From NCBI RefSeq assembly GCF_900113035.1, contig NZ_FONX01000014.1, positions 1 through 64,000 of the forward strand: DNA of 64,000 bases, given 5' to 3'. Below are positions 34,970 through 42,939 of this stretch, in pieces (the first letter of the stretch is position 1; every line of letters starts with the position of its first letter). A model generated the notes under the pieces. That model had not been told where the DNA came from and made no database searches. It saw only the letters and a list, made by a program, of their open reading frames with translations. This stretch comes from Paracidovorax wautersii. Lineage in GTDB: Bacteria; Pseudomonadota; Gammaproteobacteria; Burkholderiales; Burkholderiaceae_C. The translations under genes were made by a program, and so were the position numbers.

Positions 34970-35767
34970 CTACGCCCTGCTCTCCAGCCAGCCGCACACC
35001 TGCTGCACCACCCAGTCGGGCGCATCCAGCGGCAGATCGTGCCCCGCCGTGGGGTGGCTCGCCTGGGCGCAGCCCCAGGCATGGGCGATGGCGGCGGTGC
35101 AGGCGGGATGCACCAGGCCGTCGCCCGCACTGCCGAGCAGCAGCAGCGGCACGGGCGGCGCAGCGGCATCGGCCCGATAGCGCGCCGCCGCCGCCAGCTG
35201 GCGCAGCGCATTGGCGCGCGAGACGGGGCGCTCCGCCCGCAGCTGCGCCCAGCCGGGCACGGCCTGCTCCCGCAGATCCGCCCGGCGGCTGGTGAGGGCG
35301 TGGATCAGGCGCTCGGCCTCCAGCGGCTGCCGCCAGCACCAGGCCAGGCGCAGCAGCGTGGCGTAGTTGCGCGGGCGCAGCCGGCGGTAGAAGGCGCTGA
35401 AGGGCCGCAGGCTGGTGTTGATGAGCACGGCCGAGGCCAGCTCCTGCGGCGCCTGGCGCATCCATTCGGCCGCCACCATGGCGCCCAGCGACATGGCCAG
35501 CACGCGGTACGGCGGCTCAAGCCCGCCCGCCAGCAGCTGGCTGCGGCCGGCCTGCAGCATGTCCTGCACGCGCCAGGGGCTGGGCTGGGCGTTGAGCGCG
35601 CCGTTGCCCGGCAGGTCCAGCAGGATGACCCGGGCGCCCGCGCCCAGCGCCTGCCGCAGCCGATCGGGAAAGCCGCCCCAGTGGCCGGCCTCGCGCGTGA
35701 GCCCGCGCAGCAGCACCCAGGGCGGGCTGGAGCCGGGCGGCGGCGTCATCGGCGCGTACCCTGCCAT
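34970..35767 (-). CDS. Alpha/beta hydrolase
   Basis: 265 aa. It has VLLRGLTREAGHWGGF (oxyanion region), VILLDLPGNG, the nucleophile elbow AMSLGAM, LLLGSAGDGLVHP (acid) and AGHDLPLDAPDWV (catalytic His). This is the BioH/esterase-like arrangement. Start 35767 lies 4 bp after the upstream peptidase stop; 35749 is an alternative. It is probably co-transcribed with the M14 peptidase. The substrate is unknown. Confidence 0.82.
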   Translation of the reverse strand: MAGYAPMTPPPGSSPPWVLLRGLTREAGHWGGFPDRLRQALGAGARVILLDLPGNGALNAQPSPWRVQDMLQAGRSQLLAGGLEPPYRVLAMSLGAMVAAEWMRQAPQELASAVLINTSLRPFSAFYRRLRPRNYATLLRLAWCWRQPLEAERLIHALTSRRADLREQAVPGWAQLRAERPVSRANALRQLAAAARYRADAAAPPVPLLLLGSAGDGLVHPACTAAIAHAWGCAQASHPTAGHDLPLDAPDWVVQQVCGWLESRA

Positions 35768-35771
35768 CGCA

Positions 35772-36785
35772 TCAATACCAGGCGGCCAGCGCCGCCGCGC
35801 GGCGCGCTTCCTGCGCCTGCGCGCCCGGCAGCCAGTTACGGTAGCCGCAGGCAGCGCGCGGCAGGAAATCGAGCAAGGCCATGTGCTGGCGCAGCACGCG
35901 CTGCTGCCGGTGGTCGATCAGCGGATTGAAGATGCCCGAGCGCTTGAAGATCTGGCGCGGGTTCTTCTTGATCCAGAGCCAGGAGCCCATTTCCAGCGTC
36001 AGCGGCAGGAAGATGCGGCCCGGCTCCTCGCAGGCGCGCATGTAGAGGTAATCCCAGAGGTCGCCATGGGCCAGGTAATGCAGGCTTTGCGGCTCGATCA
36101 CGTAGCGGTGGTTGCTGTAGGCCTGCATGAAGACTTCCTGCAGCGCATGCAGCTCGGCCAGGTGCTTGATGGGCTGGCGGGTGTGCGCGAACGGGAACCA
36201 CAGCCGGTCCGACAGGCCGAAGCCCGAATGGCAGTCCAGCGCCAGGCTGAACTGGCGCGAGAGCAGCTCGGCCTCCACCACCTCGCACAGCGCCTGGCTT
36301 TCCTCTTCCATGGGCGCATCGGGCGCGCCGCGGTACCAGGGCAGGTTGGCGCTCAGGCGCTGGCCGCCGATGAGAAACGGCACGCGGTCGTCGGCGGAGA
36401 TGGGCGCGTTGCGCATCAGGTCCACCCCGCGAGGATTGGCCCGCGTGGACAGCAGCGTGCCGCCGGGGTTGATGAGCGGCATGAAGACCAGGCGCACCTG
36501 TTCGAGCTGCTGGTGCAGCAGCCCGTCCCAGCGCAGGCGGTTGACCACGTTCTGCAGGTAGGCGATGACGACCTGCGCGCCGATGCGCTCCAGCCCGTGC
36601 ACGCCGCCGAAGAAGCCCACGGCCGGCACGTCGGGCGAAGGATTGCCCATGCAGATCGCGTAGAGCGGCAGATCGGGCCCCGCCTGCGTGGCGATGGAGC
36701 GCAGCATGCGGACCTGCAGGTGGGGGGCGCCCTGGTCGATGATGCGCTCCAGCGCGATCAGTTCAGGCAGCAGCGGAGCGGTCAC
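35772..36785 (-). CDS. M14-family zinc carboxypeptidase
   Basis: About 337 aa from a GTG at 36785. Zinc ligands HGLE (in FGGVHGLERIG) and His of LALDCHSGFG, with the late glutamate in LTLEMGS, fit the M14/AstE fold; NPGGTLLSTRANPRGVDLMRN is the substrate-binding segment. The frame is open to an ATG at 37106, but those extra 107 residues are Arg/Pro-rich and lie opposite the small gene at 36965, so they are rejected. No strong ribosome site marks the start, so it remains uncertain. Confidence 0.78.
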   Translation of the reverse strand: MTAPLLPELIALERIIDQGAPHLQVRMLRSIATQAGPDLPLYAICMGNPSPDVPAVGFFGGVHGLERIGAQVVIAYLQNVVNRLRWDGLLHQQLEQVRLVFMPLINPGGTLLSTRANPRGVDLMRNAPISADDRVPFLIGGQRLSANLPWYRGAPDAPMEEESQALCEVVEAELLSRQFSLALDCHSGFGLSDRLWFPFAHTRQPIKHLAELHALQEVFMQAYSNHRYVIEPQSLHYLAHGDLWDYLYMRACEEPGRIFLPLTLEMGSWLWIKKNPRQIFKRSGIFNPLIDHRQQRVLRQHMALLDFLPRAACGYRNWLPGAQAQEARRAAALAAWY

Positions 36786-36964
36786 GAGGTGCGTGAAGAA
36801 GAGAAAGGGTGGGGCCCGCAGCGGGCCGATCGGGCAGGATAGCCCGCCCGCGCCGCGAACGCAGGCTTGGCCCGCAGCGCCCACGGGGCTCTGCGCGGCT
36901 GACTTCAAATTGACACGCAGCGGGTGCAGGCTGTCGGCTCCCCACACAGCCCAGGCAGGCCACC

Positions 36965-37135
36965 ATGCAAATCCCTTTCCTCCACCGCAAGAGCCCCGCC
37001 AAACGCACCCTGATCGCCGCCGGCTCCATCGCCGTCGGCATGGCGGGCGGGCTGCTGGAATGCCTGGCGCTGCTGCGCTCGCGCCGCCAGGTGCGGCTGC
37101 ACGCACGCCACCGCGCCCTCCCCCACCAGCACTGA
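36965..37135 (+). CDS. Small membrane protein (56 aa), hypothetical
   Basis: It reads MQIPFLHRKSPAKRTLIAAG and onward, with a basic start, one hydrophobic helix (about residues 16-36, GSIAVGMAGGLLECLALL) and a basic His/Arg tail. The positive-inside ends suggest a small single-pass inner-membrane protein. The ribosome site is weak (CAGGCAGG). It lies opposite the rejected 5' extension of the M14 gene. I do not recognise a family. Confidence 0.45.
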   Translation: MQIPFLHRKSPAKRTLIAAGSIAVGMAGGLLECLALLRSRRQVRLHARHRALPHQH

Positions 37136-37261
37136 AAGCGCGCCTGCTGACGATACCCGGCGAGATAACCGGCAGGCTCTGAACCCTCCTCGCGCCGGTC
37201 TGGCGACATCGGCGCGCTCCGGGTGCTCCCGAACGGCATCCCGCATGCCAGAATTCCGGCC

Positions 37262-38680
37262 ATGCAAGCCCACCAAGCCTATGTCGCCCAGGCCGCCACC
37301 GCTCCGCCGAAGCGCGCGGCCGGCACCATCGCCATGCCGGCGCTGTACCGCGCCGCGCTCGGCGCTCTGAACGCGGACCGCTATCTGGCGTTTTTCCAGC
37401 GGCAGGACGACACGGGCCGCAACCTGCCGGGCTGGAATGCCGCCGCGGCCTTCTTCACGCTGGGCTGGATGGTGTTCCGCCAGCTCTGGATGCCGGCCCT
37501 GGTCTATGTCGCAGCGCTCGAAGGCGTGGCCCTGGTGGCCTTCGCGCTGGGCCAGCACTGGCTGAGCCTGCCGCGGCAGGTGCTGGGCGGGGTAGCCCTG
37601 GCGGTCTTCGGCGCGGCCTGCGTGCTGCCGGGCCTCTACGGCGATGCGGTGATGCACGCCGAGATGCGCAAGAAGATCAACCGCGCGCTGGCCGCTTCCC
37701 CCAACCTGGCGAAGGCAGCCGAACTGCTGGCCCGGCAGGCCCCCACCCGCCGGCGGCTGGCCTGGGTAGCCGCCGTGCATGTGCTGCTGGCTGCGGCCAT
37801 CGTGGCGCTGTGGCTGGCCTTCCCCGGCGGCACGCTGAATGCGCCGGGCACCGCCGATGCATCGGCGGCCACCGCGACCGGCGCTCCTGCGGCGCCAGCC
37901 ATGCCCGCAGCTTCGGCCACCGCAGCCGAGGCAGCCCCTGCCGCCAGCGCAGCCGCAGCAACGGCTTCCGAGCCTGAAAGCGGAACGGCGGCCGGCACGC
38001 AGACGCCGGCCTCGGAGCCGGCGGCGGCCGCCTCCACACCTGCTGCACCAGCCGCAGCCCCCACCGCCGCCGCCAGCGCGCCCGCCGCGCCAGCCCCGGC
38101 CATGGCAGCGAGCGCCACCGCTGCCGTGGCTGCCGCCACTGCCACATCGACTGCAGCGACTGCATCGGCGCCACAGACCGCGGCCCGCACGCCCTCCCCG
38201 GCGGTGGCCGATCAGCCAGGCGCATCCACCAAGCGCCCGGCCGCCAGCAGCGCTGCCGCACCGGCCGAAACACCGGCAGCCAAGGCCTCCGCCCCAGCTG
38301 CCTCGGCTCCCGCGGCACCGACCGCCACCAGCGCAGCCGCGCCCCGCGCACACCATGCATCGCGCCCGCGCACCGCCGCACGCGCACCCCGCCCGTCCAC
38401 GCCGGCGGCCACGGCCGAAGCCAGCGCCACGCCGCCCGCGCCCCTGCAGCGGCGCCTCTACATCAACGTCGGGCTGTTCGGCGACCCGGCCAACGCCCGC
38501 CGCGCCATGGCCCTGCTGCAGACGGTGGATCTGACCGGCTCGCAGGCGCAGGTCCGGGCCGCTGGCGGCCGCATGCTCACCCGCGTGCGCGTGGGGCCAT
38601 TCACCTCGGCATCGGAGGCGAACGACGCCGCCCGGCGCGTGCTGTCGCTGGGGCTGGAAGCCGCGCCGGCCCAGAACTGA
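37262..38680 (+). CDS. DUF2628-like membrane protein with C-terminal SPOR domain
   Basis: 472 aa. The N-terminus (YRAALGALNADRYLAFFQRQD, then WNAAAAFFTLGWMVFRQLWM) and three hydrophobic segments resemble DUF2628. A further TM helix (AAVHVLLAAAIVALWLAF) precedes an Ala/Pro/Thr-rich linker of about 210 residues. The last 75 residues are a SPOR domain (LYINVGLFGDPANARRAMAL, VRVGPFTSASEANDAARRV), which binds denuded peptidoglycan at division sites. The ATG at 37262 is used; 37223 is possible. The linker probably spans the periplasm. Confidence 0.78.
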   Translation: MQAHQAYVAQAATAPPKRAAGTIAMPALYRAALGALNADRYLAFFQRQDDTGRNLPGWNAAAAFFTLGWMVFRQLWMPALVYVAALEGVALVAFALGQHWLSLPRQVLGGVALAVFGAACVLPGLYGDAVMHAEMRKKINRALAASPNLAKAAELLARQAPTRRRLAWVAAVHVLLAAAIVALWLAFPGGTLNAPGTADASAATATGAPAAPAMPAASATAAEAAPAASAAAATASEPESGTAAGTQTPASEPAAAASTPAAPAAAPTAAASAPAAPAPAMAASATAAVAAATATSTAATASAPQTAARTPSPAVADQPGASTKRPAASSAAAPAETPAAKASAPAASAPAAPTATSAAAPRAHHASRPRTAARAPRPSTPAATAEASATPPAPLQRRLYINVGLFGDPANARRAMALLQTVDLTGSQAQVRAAGGRMLTRVRVGPFTSASEANDAARRVLSLGLEAAPAQN

Positions 38681-38699
38681 GGCCCGCGCCCGGCGGGCC
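38681..38699 (+). terminator. Possible terminator hairpin (no T tract)
   Basis: GGCCCGC-GCCCG-GCGGGCC starts on the base after the SPOR gene stop. The 7-bp G/C stem is perfect, but no T run follows, so it may be only a transcript-end stabiliser. Confidence 0.35.
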
Positions 38700-38774
38700 G
38701 CGTTACGGCTGGTGACGCCCGCCCGCCACCGACTTGGGTTAACGTCGTTTCTATTTCTTCAAGGAGCAGTTTCC

Positions 38775-39107
38775 ATGCGCAATGCAGCATCCACGGCTTT
38801 GACCCTTGCCACGCTGGCCCTGGCGGCGGGCTGCACGTCCACGTCGCCGTTCGGCAGCGGCAACACCTCGCCCGTGCCCGGCAGCGCCACGCCGCCCGTG
38901 GGTGGCGTCTGCAACGCCCAGCCCGCGCAGGGCTTCGTGGGCCAGATGAGCACGGCCAAGGTGGTCGAGGCGGCCCGCGTGAGTTCCGGCGCCAACATGG
39001 CGCGGGTGCTGCGGCCCGGCCAGATGATCACCAAGGAATACGACACGCAGCGGCTCAACCTGCAGATCGATGCGACCGGCCGCATCACCTCGGTGAGCTG
39101 CGGCTGA
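38775..39107 (+). CDS. I78-family peptidase inhibitor-like lipoprotein
   Basis: 110 aa. The signal peptide ends in a lipobox (LALAAGC, Cys21), so the product should be a lipoprotein. The mature domain carries I78/potato-inhibitor-I-like motifs: CNAQPAQGFVGQ, RVLRPGQMITKEYDTQRLNL and GRITSVSCG, with two Cys that could pair. AAGGAG lies 9 nt upstream. The likely role is protection against serine proteases in the periplasm or envelope (family knowledge). Confidence 0.75.
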   Translation: MRNAASTALTLATLALAAGCTSTSPFGSGNTSPVPGSATPPVGGVCNAQPAQGFVGQMSTAKVVEAARVSSGANMARVLRPGQMITKEYDTQRLNLQIDATGRITSVSCG

Positions 39108-39136
39108 ACCGGGGGTTGAGCGCGGCTCGCTGGACT

Positions 39137-39158
39137 GGCGGGGCGCGCGGGCCCCGCC
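39137..39158. terminator. Hairpin between convergent genes
   Basis: GGCGGGGC-GCGCGG-GCCCCGCC, a perfect 8-bp stem between the convergent I78 gene and hemW. It has no T tract on either side. It may act as a bidirectional transcript end. Confidence 0.35.
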
Positions 39159-39165
39159 CGCGCAC

Positions 39166-40416
39166 TCAGTCCGCCAGGAAGAGTTCCTGCAGGTCGCTCA
39201 GGAAGTCGAAGCCGCGCTCGGTGGGCCGCACCTGGCCGTCCGCGCGGCTCACCAGGCCCTTGCGCTCGGCCTCGTCCAGCCCCCGGGCGATGGCGGTGAG
39301 CGGCAGCCCGGTGCGTTCCATGAACTGCTGCAGCGTGAAGCCATCCCGCAGCCGCAGCGCGTTCAGCATGTATTCGAAGGGCAGATCGGCCCGGCGCACG
39401 TCCGCATCCTGTGCGATGGCGCGGCCGGCCAGGGCGCCATCCATGTAGCGGCGCGGATCGCGCAGCCGCACCTGGCGCACGACGCGGTGCGCGAAGCTGA
39501 GCTTGCTGTGCGCGCCGGCGCCGATGCCCAGGTAGTCGCCGAACTGCCAGTAGTTGGTGTTGTGCACGCACTGGTGGCCGTCCCGCGCATAGGCCGAGAC
39601 TTCATAGCGCCGCAGGCCGGCCGCGCCGGTCATCTCGGTGATGCGGTCGAGCATGGCGTAGGCCGTGTCGTCCTCCGGCACGGCGGGCGGGTGCTTGGCG
39701 AAGTAGGTGTTGGGCTCGATGGTCAGGTGGTAGATCGAGATGTGCGGCGGCTCGAGCGCCAGCGCCGTGCGCATGTCCTGCTCCAGGTCGGCGATGGTCT
39801 GGCCCGGCAGCGCATACATGATGTCGAGGTTGAAGGTGCCGAAGGCGTCGCGCGCCTCTTCCACTGCCGCCAGCGCCTGGGCCCGGTCGTGCACGCGGCC
39901 CAGCGCCTGCAGGAAGCGGTCGTCGAAGCTCTGCACGCCCACCGACAGCCGCGTGACGCCCGCCGCGCGGTAGGCGCGGAAGCGGTCCTTCTCGAAGGTG
40001 CCGGGGTTGGCCTCCAGCGTGATCTCGCAGTCCGGCTCCAGCCGCAGGCGGGCGCGCACGTCGCCCAGCAGGCGGTCGATGGACTGCGGCGCGAACAGGC
40101 TGGGCGTGCCGCCGCCGATGAAGATGCTGTGGACGGTGCGGCCCCAGATCAGCGGCAGCGCGGCTTCCAGGTCGGCCATCAGCGCGTCGAGGTAGCGCGC
40201 CTCGGGCAGCGCATCGGCGCCGGTGCGCGCCTCGTGCGAGTTGAAGTCGCAGTAGGGGCACTTCTTCAGGCACCAGGGCAGGTGGATGTAGAGCGACAGC
40301 GGCGGCAGGCTGGACAGCTGCAGCAGGCCGGGGCGCATGTAGTGCTGCACGCCCTGCAGCGCTGCGGATTCGGCGTCCGCGCCAGGCGCGGCCGCGGGAA
40401 CGATGGGAATGGACAC
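39166..40416 (-). CDS. hemW: HemW-like radical SAM protein
   Basis: 416 aa. The radical SAM cluster is CLKKCPYC (Cys49, 53, 56); FIGGGTPSLF and LTLEANPGTF-like ITLEANPGTF are typical of HemN/HemW, and the C-terminal HemW winged-helix is present (FEYMLNALRLRDGF). HemW is now viewed as a haem chaperone rather than a coproporphyrinogen oxidase; the short N-terminus before the cluster fits HemW. A GTG start at 40416 with CGGAGCC upstream is used. It lies 23 bp after rdgB, in one operon. Confidence 0.88.
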   Translation of the reverse strand: MSIPIVPAAAPGADAESAALQGVQHYMRPGLLQLSSLPPLSLYIHLPWCLKKCPYCDFNSHEARTGADALPEARYLDALMADLEAALPLIWGRTVHSIFIGGGTPSLFAPQSIDRLLGDVRARLRLEPDCEITLEANPGTFEKDRFRAYRAAGVTRLSVGVQSFDDRFLQALGRVHDRAQALAAVEEARDAFGTFNLDIMYALPGQTIADLEQDMRTALALEPPHISIYHLTIEPNTYFAKHPPAVPEDDTAYAMLDRITEMTGAAGLRRYEVSAYARDGHQCVHNTNYWQFGDYLGIGAGAHSKLSFAHRVVRQVRLRDPRRYMDGALAGRAIAQDADVRRADLPFEYMLNALRLRDGFTLQQFMERTGLPLTAIARGLDEAERKGLVSRADGQVRPTERGFDFLSDLQELFLAD

Positions 40417-40439
40417 GGGCAAGGCTCCGGCGGCGGGCG

Positions 40440-41039
40440 TCAGAACCAGCGCTCGCGCATCAGCGCCAGCATCTGCTGCGCGGCGCGGCCGCGGTGGCTG
40501 TGGGCGTTCTTCACGTCCACGGGCAGCTCGGCGAAGGTCTTGCCGAATTCGGGCAGGAACATGACCGGATCGAAGCCGAAGCCGTTGCTGCCGCGCCGCT
40601 CGCGCGCGATCTCGCCGGACACGCGGCCCACGGCGATGAGCGGCTCCGGGTCCTGCGGGCTGCGCACCGCCACCAGGGTGCTGACCATGGCGGCGCGGCG
40701 GTCGTCGATGCCGGCCATCTGTTCGAGCAGCGCCTGCACGTTGGTGTCGTCGCCCTTTTCGTAGCCGAACTGCGTGGCGTAGTAGGCCGTCTGCACGCCC
40801 GGCTGGCCGCCGAAGGCCTGCACGCACAGGCCCGCGTCGTCGGCCAGTGCCGGCAGGCCGGTGTGCTGCGCGGCGAAGCGCGCCTTGGCCAGGGCGTTCT
40901 CGACGAAGGTGTGGAAGGGCTCCTCGGCTTCGCCCACGCCCAGGTCGGCCTGGCGCACCAGCTCGACGCCCAGCGGCACCAGCATGGCCTGCAGTTCGGC
41001 CAGCTTGCCGCGGTTGTTGGATGCAAGAACGAGTTTCAT
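40440..41039 (-). CDS. rdgB: RdgB/HAM1 XTP/dITP diphosphatase
   Basis: 199 aa, full length. It has SNNRGKLAELQ (7-17), FVENALAKARFAA, ALADDAGLCV with the catalytic acids, GSNGFGFDPVMF and AHSHRGRAAQ. It hydrolyses dITP, XTP and ITP to monophosphates and so keeps deaminated purines out of DNA and RNA. It sits in the conserved order rph-rdgB-hemW. Confidence 0.95.
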   Translation of the reverse strand: MKLVLASNNRGKLAELQAMLVPLGVELVRQADLGVGEAEEPFHTFVENALAKARFAAQHTGLPALADDAGLCVQAFGGQPGVQTAYYATQFGYEKGDDTNVQALLEQMAGIDDRRAAMVSTLVAVRSPQDPEPLIAVGRVSGEIARERRGSNGFGFDPVMFLPEFGKTFAELPVDVKNAHSHRGRAAQQMLALMRERWF

Positions 41040-41074
41040 GGGGTTTTCGGCTCCTGGCCCAGGCAGTGCCTAGG

Positions 41075-41102
41075 CATTCAGCTATTATTTTTGTAGCGAA
41101 TG
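41075..41102. repeat. Short GCTA/TAGC inverted motif at the rph 3' end
   Basis: CATTC-A-GCTA, a 9-nt AT-rich loop and TAGC-GAATG form a near-perfect hairpin. The rph stop TAA (41087-41085) lies in the loop, so the last rph codons are part of the motif. Related sequences occur at 22232-22248, 44948-44964 and 51721-51735. Confidence 0.5.
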
Positions 41103-41831
41103 CTGCTGCAGCGCGGCCAGCTCGCCAATGCCCTTTTCGGCCAGGGCCAGCAGCTGGTCCATCTCCTGGCGCGTGAAGGCCGCGCCTTCGGCCGTGCCCT
41201 GCACCTCAACGTAGTGCGCCACGCCCTGCGCGTTCACGGTCATCACCACGTTCATGTCGGTGTCGCAGGCCACGTCCTCGACGTATTCGAGGTCCAGCAC
41301 CGGCTGGCCCTGCACGATGCCGACCGAGATGGCGGCCAGCGGCGCGGTGATGGGCGAGGCCTGCAGCTTGCCGGCCGCGATCAGCGTGGCGACCGCATCC
41401 TGCGCGGCCACCCAGGCGCCGGTGATGGCTGCGGTGCGCGTGCCGCCGTCGGCCTGGATCACGTCGCAGTCGAGCTGGATCGTGCGCTCGCCCAGGGCCT
41501 TGAGGTCGAACACGGCGCGCAGGCTGCGGCCGATGAGGCGCTGGATCTCCTGCGTGCGGCCGTTCTGCTTGCCGCGGGCGGCCTCACGGTCGCTGCGGGT
41601 GTGCGTGGAGCGCGGCAGCATGCCGTATTCGGCCGTCACCCAGCCTTCGCCGCTGCCGCGCTTGTGCGGCGGCACGCGCTCTTCGACCGAGGCGGTGCAC
41701 AGCACCTTGGTGTTGCCGAACTCGATCAGCACAGAGCCTTCGGCGTGCATGGTGTAGTGGCGGGTGATGCGCACCGGACGCAGCTGGTCGGCGGCGCGGC
41801 CACCGGGGCGGGCAGCGGAAGTTGGGGTCAT
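41085..41831 (-). CDS. rph: Ribonuclease PH
   Basis: 248 aa. It has [56 protein letters not shown] (phosphate/RNA binding) and [20 protein letters not shown]. It trims tRNA 3' ends phosphorolytically. The ATG at 41831 opens the conserved domain; the longer frame upstream is not family-like. It is followed by rdgB after 45 bp. Confidence 0.95.
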   Translation of the reverse strand: MTPTSAARPGGRAADQLRPVRITRHYTMHAEGSVLIEFGNTKVLCTASVEERVPPHKRGSGEGWVTAEYGMLPRSTHTRSDREAARGKQNGRTQEIQRLIGRSLRAVFDLKALGERTIQLDCDVIQADGGTRTAAITGAWVAAQDAVATLIAAGKLQASPITAPLAAISVGIVQGQPVLDLEYVEDVACDTDMNVVMTVNAQGVAHYVEVQGTAEGAAFTRQEMDQLLALAEKGIGELAALQQHSLQK

Positions 41832-41987
41832 GGAAGGGGTTCTCTGCAGCGGGGAATGGGGCGCCCGGAAACACCGGGCACAAGACAAAGCGGGAGGGCG
41901 GACAGCCGACGACGCCGCGATCGCGACCAGTCGCTACCGGCTTCGGCCCAGACGCCGATTCTCGCCTGCCTGACGGACTGCGCGCTG

Positions 41988-42017
41988 AGAACGTGGTCAC
42001 GATCTCCCGGGGATCGC
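41988..42017. repeat. Partial end of the structured repeat
   Basis: AGAACGTGGTCACGATCTC (41988-42006) followed by CCGGGGATCGC matches the repeat ends of the copies at 21841 and 32497, including the inner GGGGATCGC block. No second arm is present within the 200-bp spacer between rph and the PP2C gene. It is a solo end or remnant. Confidence 0.65.
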
Positions 42018-42027
42018 GCTCACGCTC

Positions 42028-42939
42028 CTAGAGCTTGCGCGCCGCCGAGCGGCGGATAGCCTCGTTGATCTCGGCGATGGAGCGCTCGATGGCCGCGTCG
42101 TCCAGATCGTCCAGCAGCAGGCCCTCGGGCGCGCCGCCCTGGATGGTGGAGGCGAAGGCGTCGTCGCCCAGGCTGGCGGTGCTCACGCTGAAAGTGGAGC
42201 CGAAGGCATCGGGCGTTTCCCATTCCAGGGCCAGCGCGGTCACGTTGTCGCTGGCGCTGCCGGCCTTGCGCAGCGCGTCTTCGACCAGATCGGGAACGGC
42301 CACGTCCACCGTCTGGCGCCCCAGCAGGCGCGCGATGTGGGCGTCGTCGAGCGTGCCCCAGAGGCCGTCCGAGCAGAGCAGGATGCGGTCGCCCTGCTCC
42401 AGCAGCACCGGCCCGGCGCGGTCGTAGATCGGCTTGGCGGGCGAGCCCAGGCAGGTGAAGAGCACGTTGCGGTTGGTGATCGCCCGCTCGAAGAGCGGCC
42501 GGGGCGCATCGCCCAGCTCCAGGTAGGAATGGTCGCGGGTGCGCGCCAGCACCGCGCCGTCGCGCACGAAGTAAAGGCGCGAATCGCCGCAATGCACCCA
42601 GCTGGCCCGCCCGGCCTGCACCACCGCGGCCACCAGCGTGGTGCGGGGCGAGTCGGCCAAGCCGCGCTCGCTCGCGTGCTTGAGGATGGCTTGGTGCGCC
42701 TCCAGCAGGGCCATGGCCAGAAAGGCCTGCGGGTCGGCCAGCGCCGGCTGCGCCTCGCGCTGGAACAGGGCCGACACGGTCTGGATGGCGATCTGCGCGG
42801 CCACCTCGCCGTCGGGGTGCCCACCCATGCCGTCGGCCAGCACGAACAGGCCCGAGGCGCGCGTGTAGCAGTAGCCCATGCGGTCTTCGTTCTTCTCGCG
42901 CCCACCGCGCCGGCTGATCTGGAAGACGGAGAACTTCAT
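42028..42939 (-). CDS. PP2C-family Ser/Thr protein phosphatase
   Basis: 303 aa. Metal-binding motifs are REKNEDRMG, FVLADGMGGHPDGE, VHCGDSRLYFVR, LLCSDGLWGTLDD and SDNVTALAL. This is a PPM/PP2C phosphatase, cytoplasmic, without a membrane anchor. The ATG at 42939 overlaps the stop of the kinase gene (ATGA). It probably reverses phosphorylation by that kinase. The C-terminal 70 residues are a low-similarity acidic tail. Confidence 0.9.
   Translation of the reverse strand: MKFSVFQISRRGGREKNEDRMGYCYTRASGLFVLADGMGGHPDGEVAAQIAIQTVSALFQREAQPALADPQAFLAMALLEAHQAILKHASERGLADSPRTTLVAAVVQAGRASWVHCGDSRLYFVRDGAVLARTRDHSYLELGDAPRPLFERAITNRNVLFTCLGSPAKPIYDRAGPVLLEQGDRILLCSDGLWGTLDDAHIARLLGRQTVDVAVPDLVEDALRKAGSASDNVTALALEWETPDAFGSTFSVSTASLGDDAFASTIQGGAPEGLLLDDLDDAAIERSIAEINEAIRRSAARKL

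Noticed and set aside
36786-37106. N-terminal 107-residue extension of the M14 peptidase
   Set aside because: It is Arg/Pro-rich, unlike any M14 N-terminus, and lies opposite a plausible small plus-strand gene; the fold starts near the GTG at 36785.
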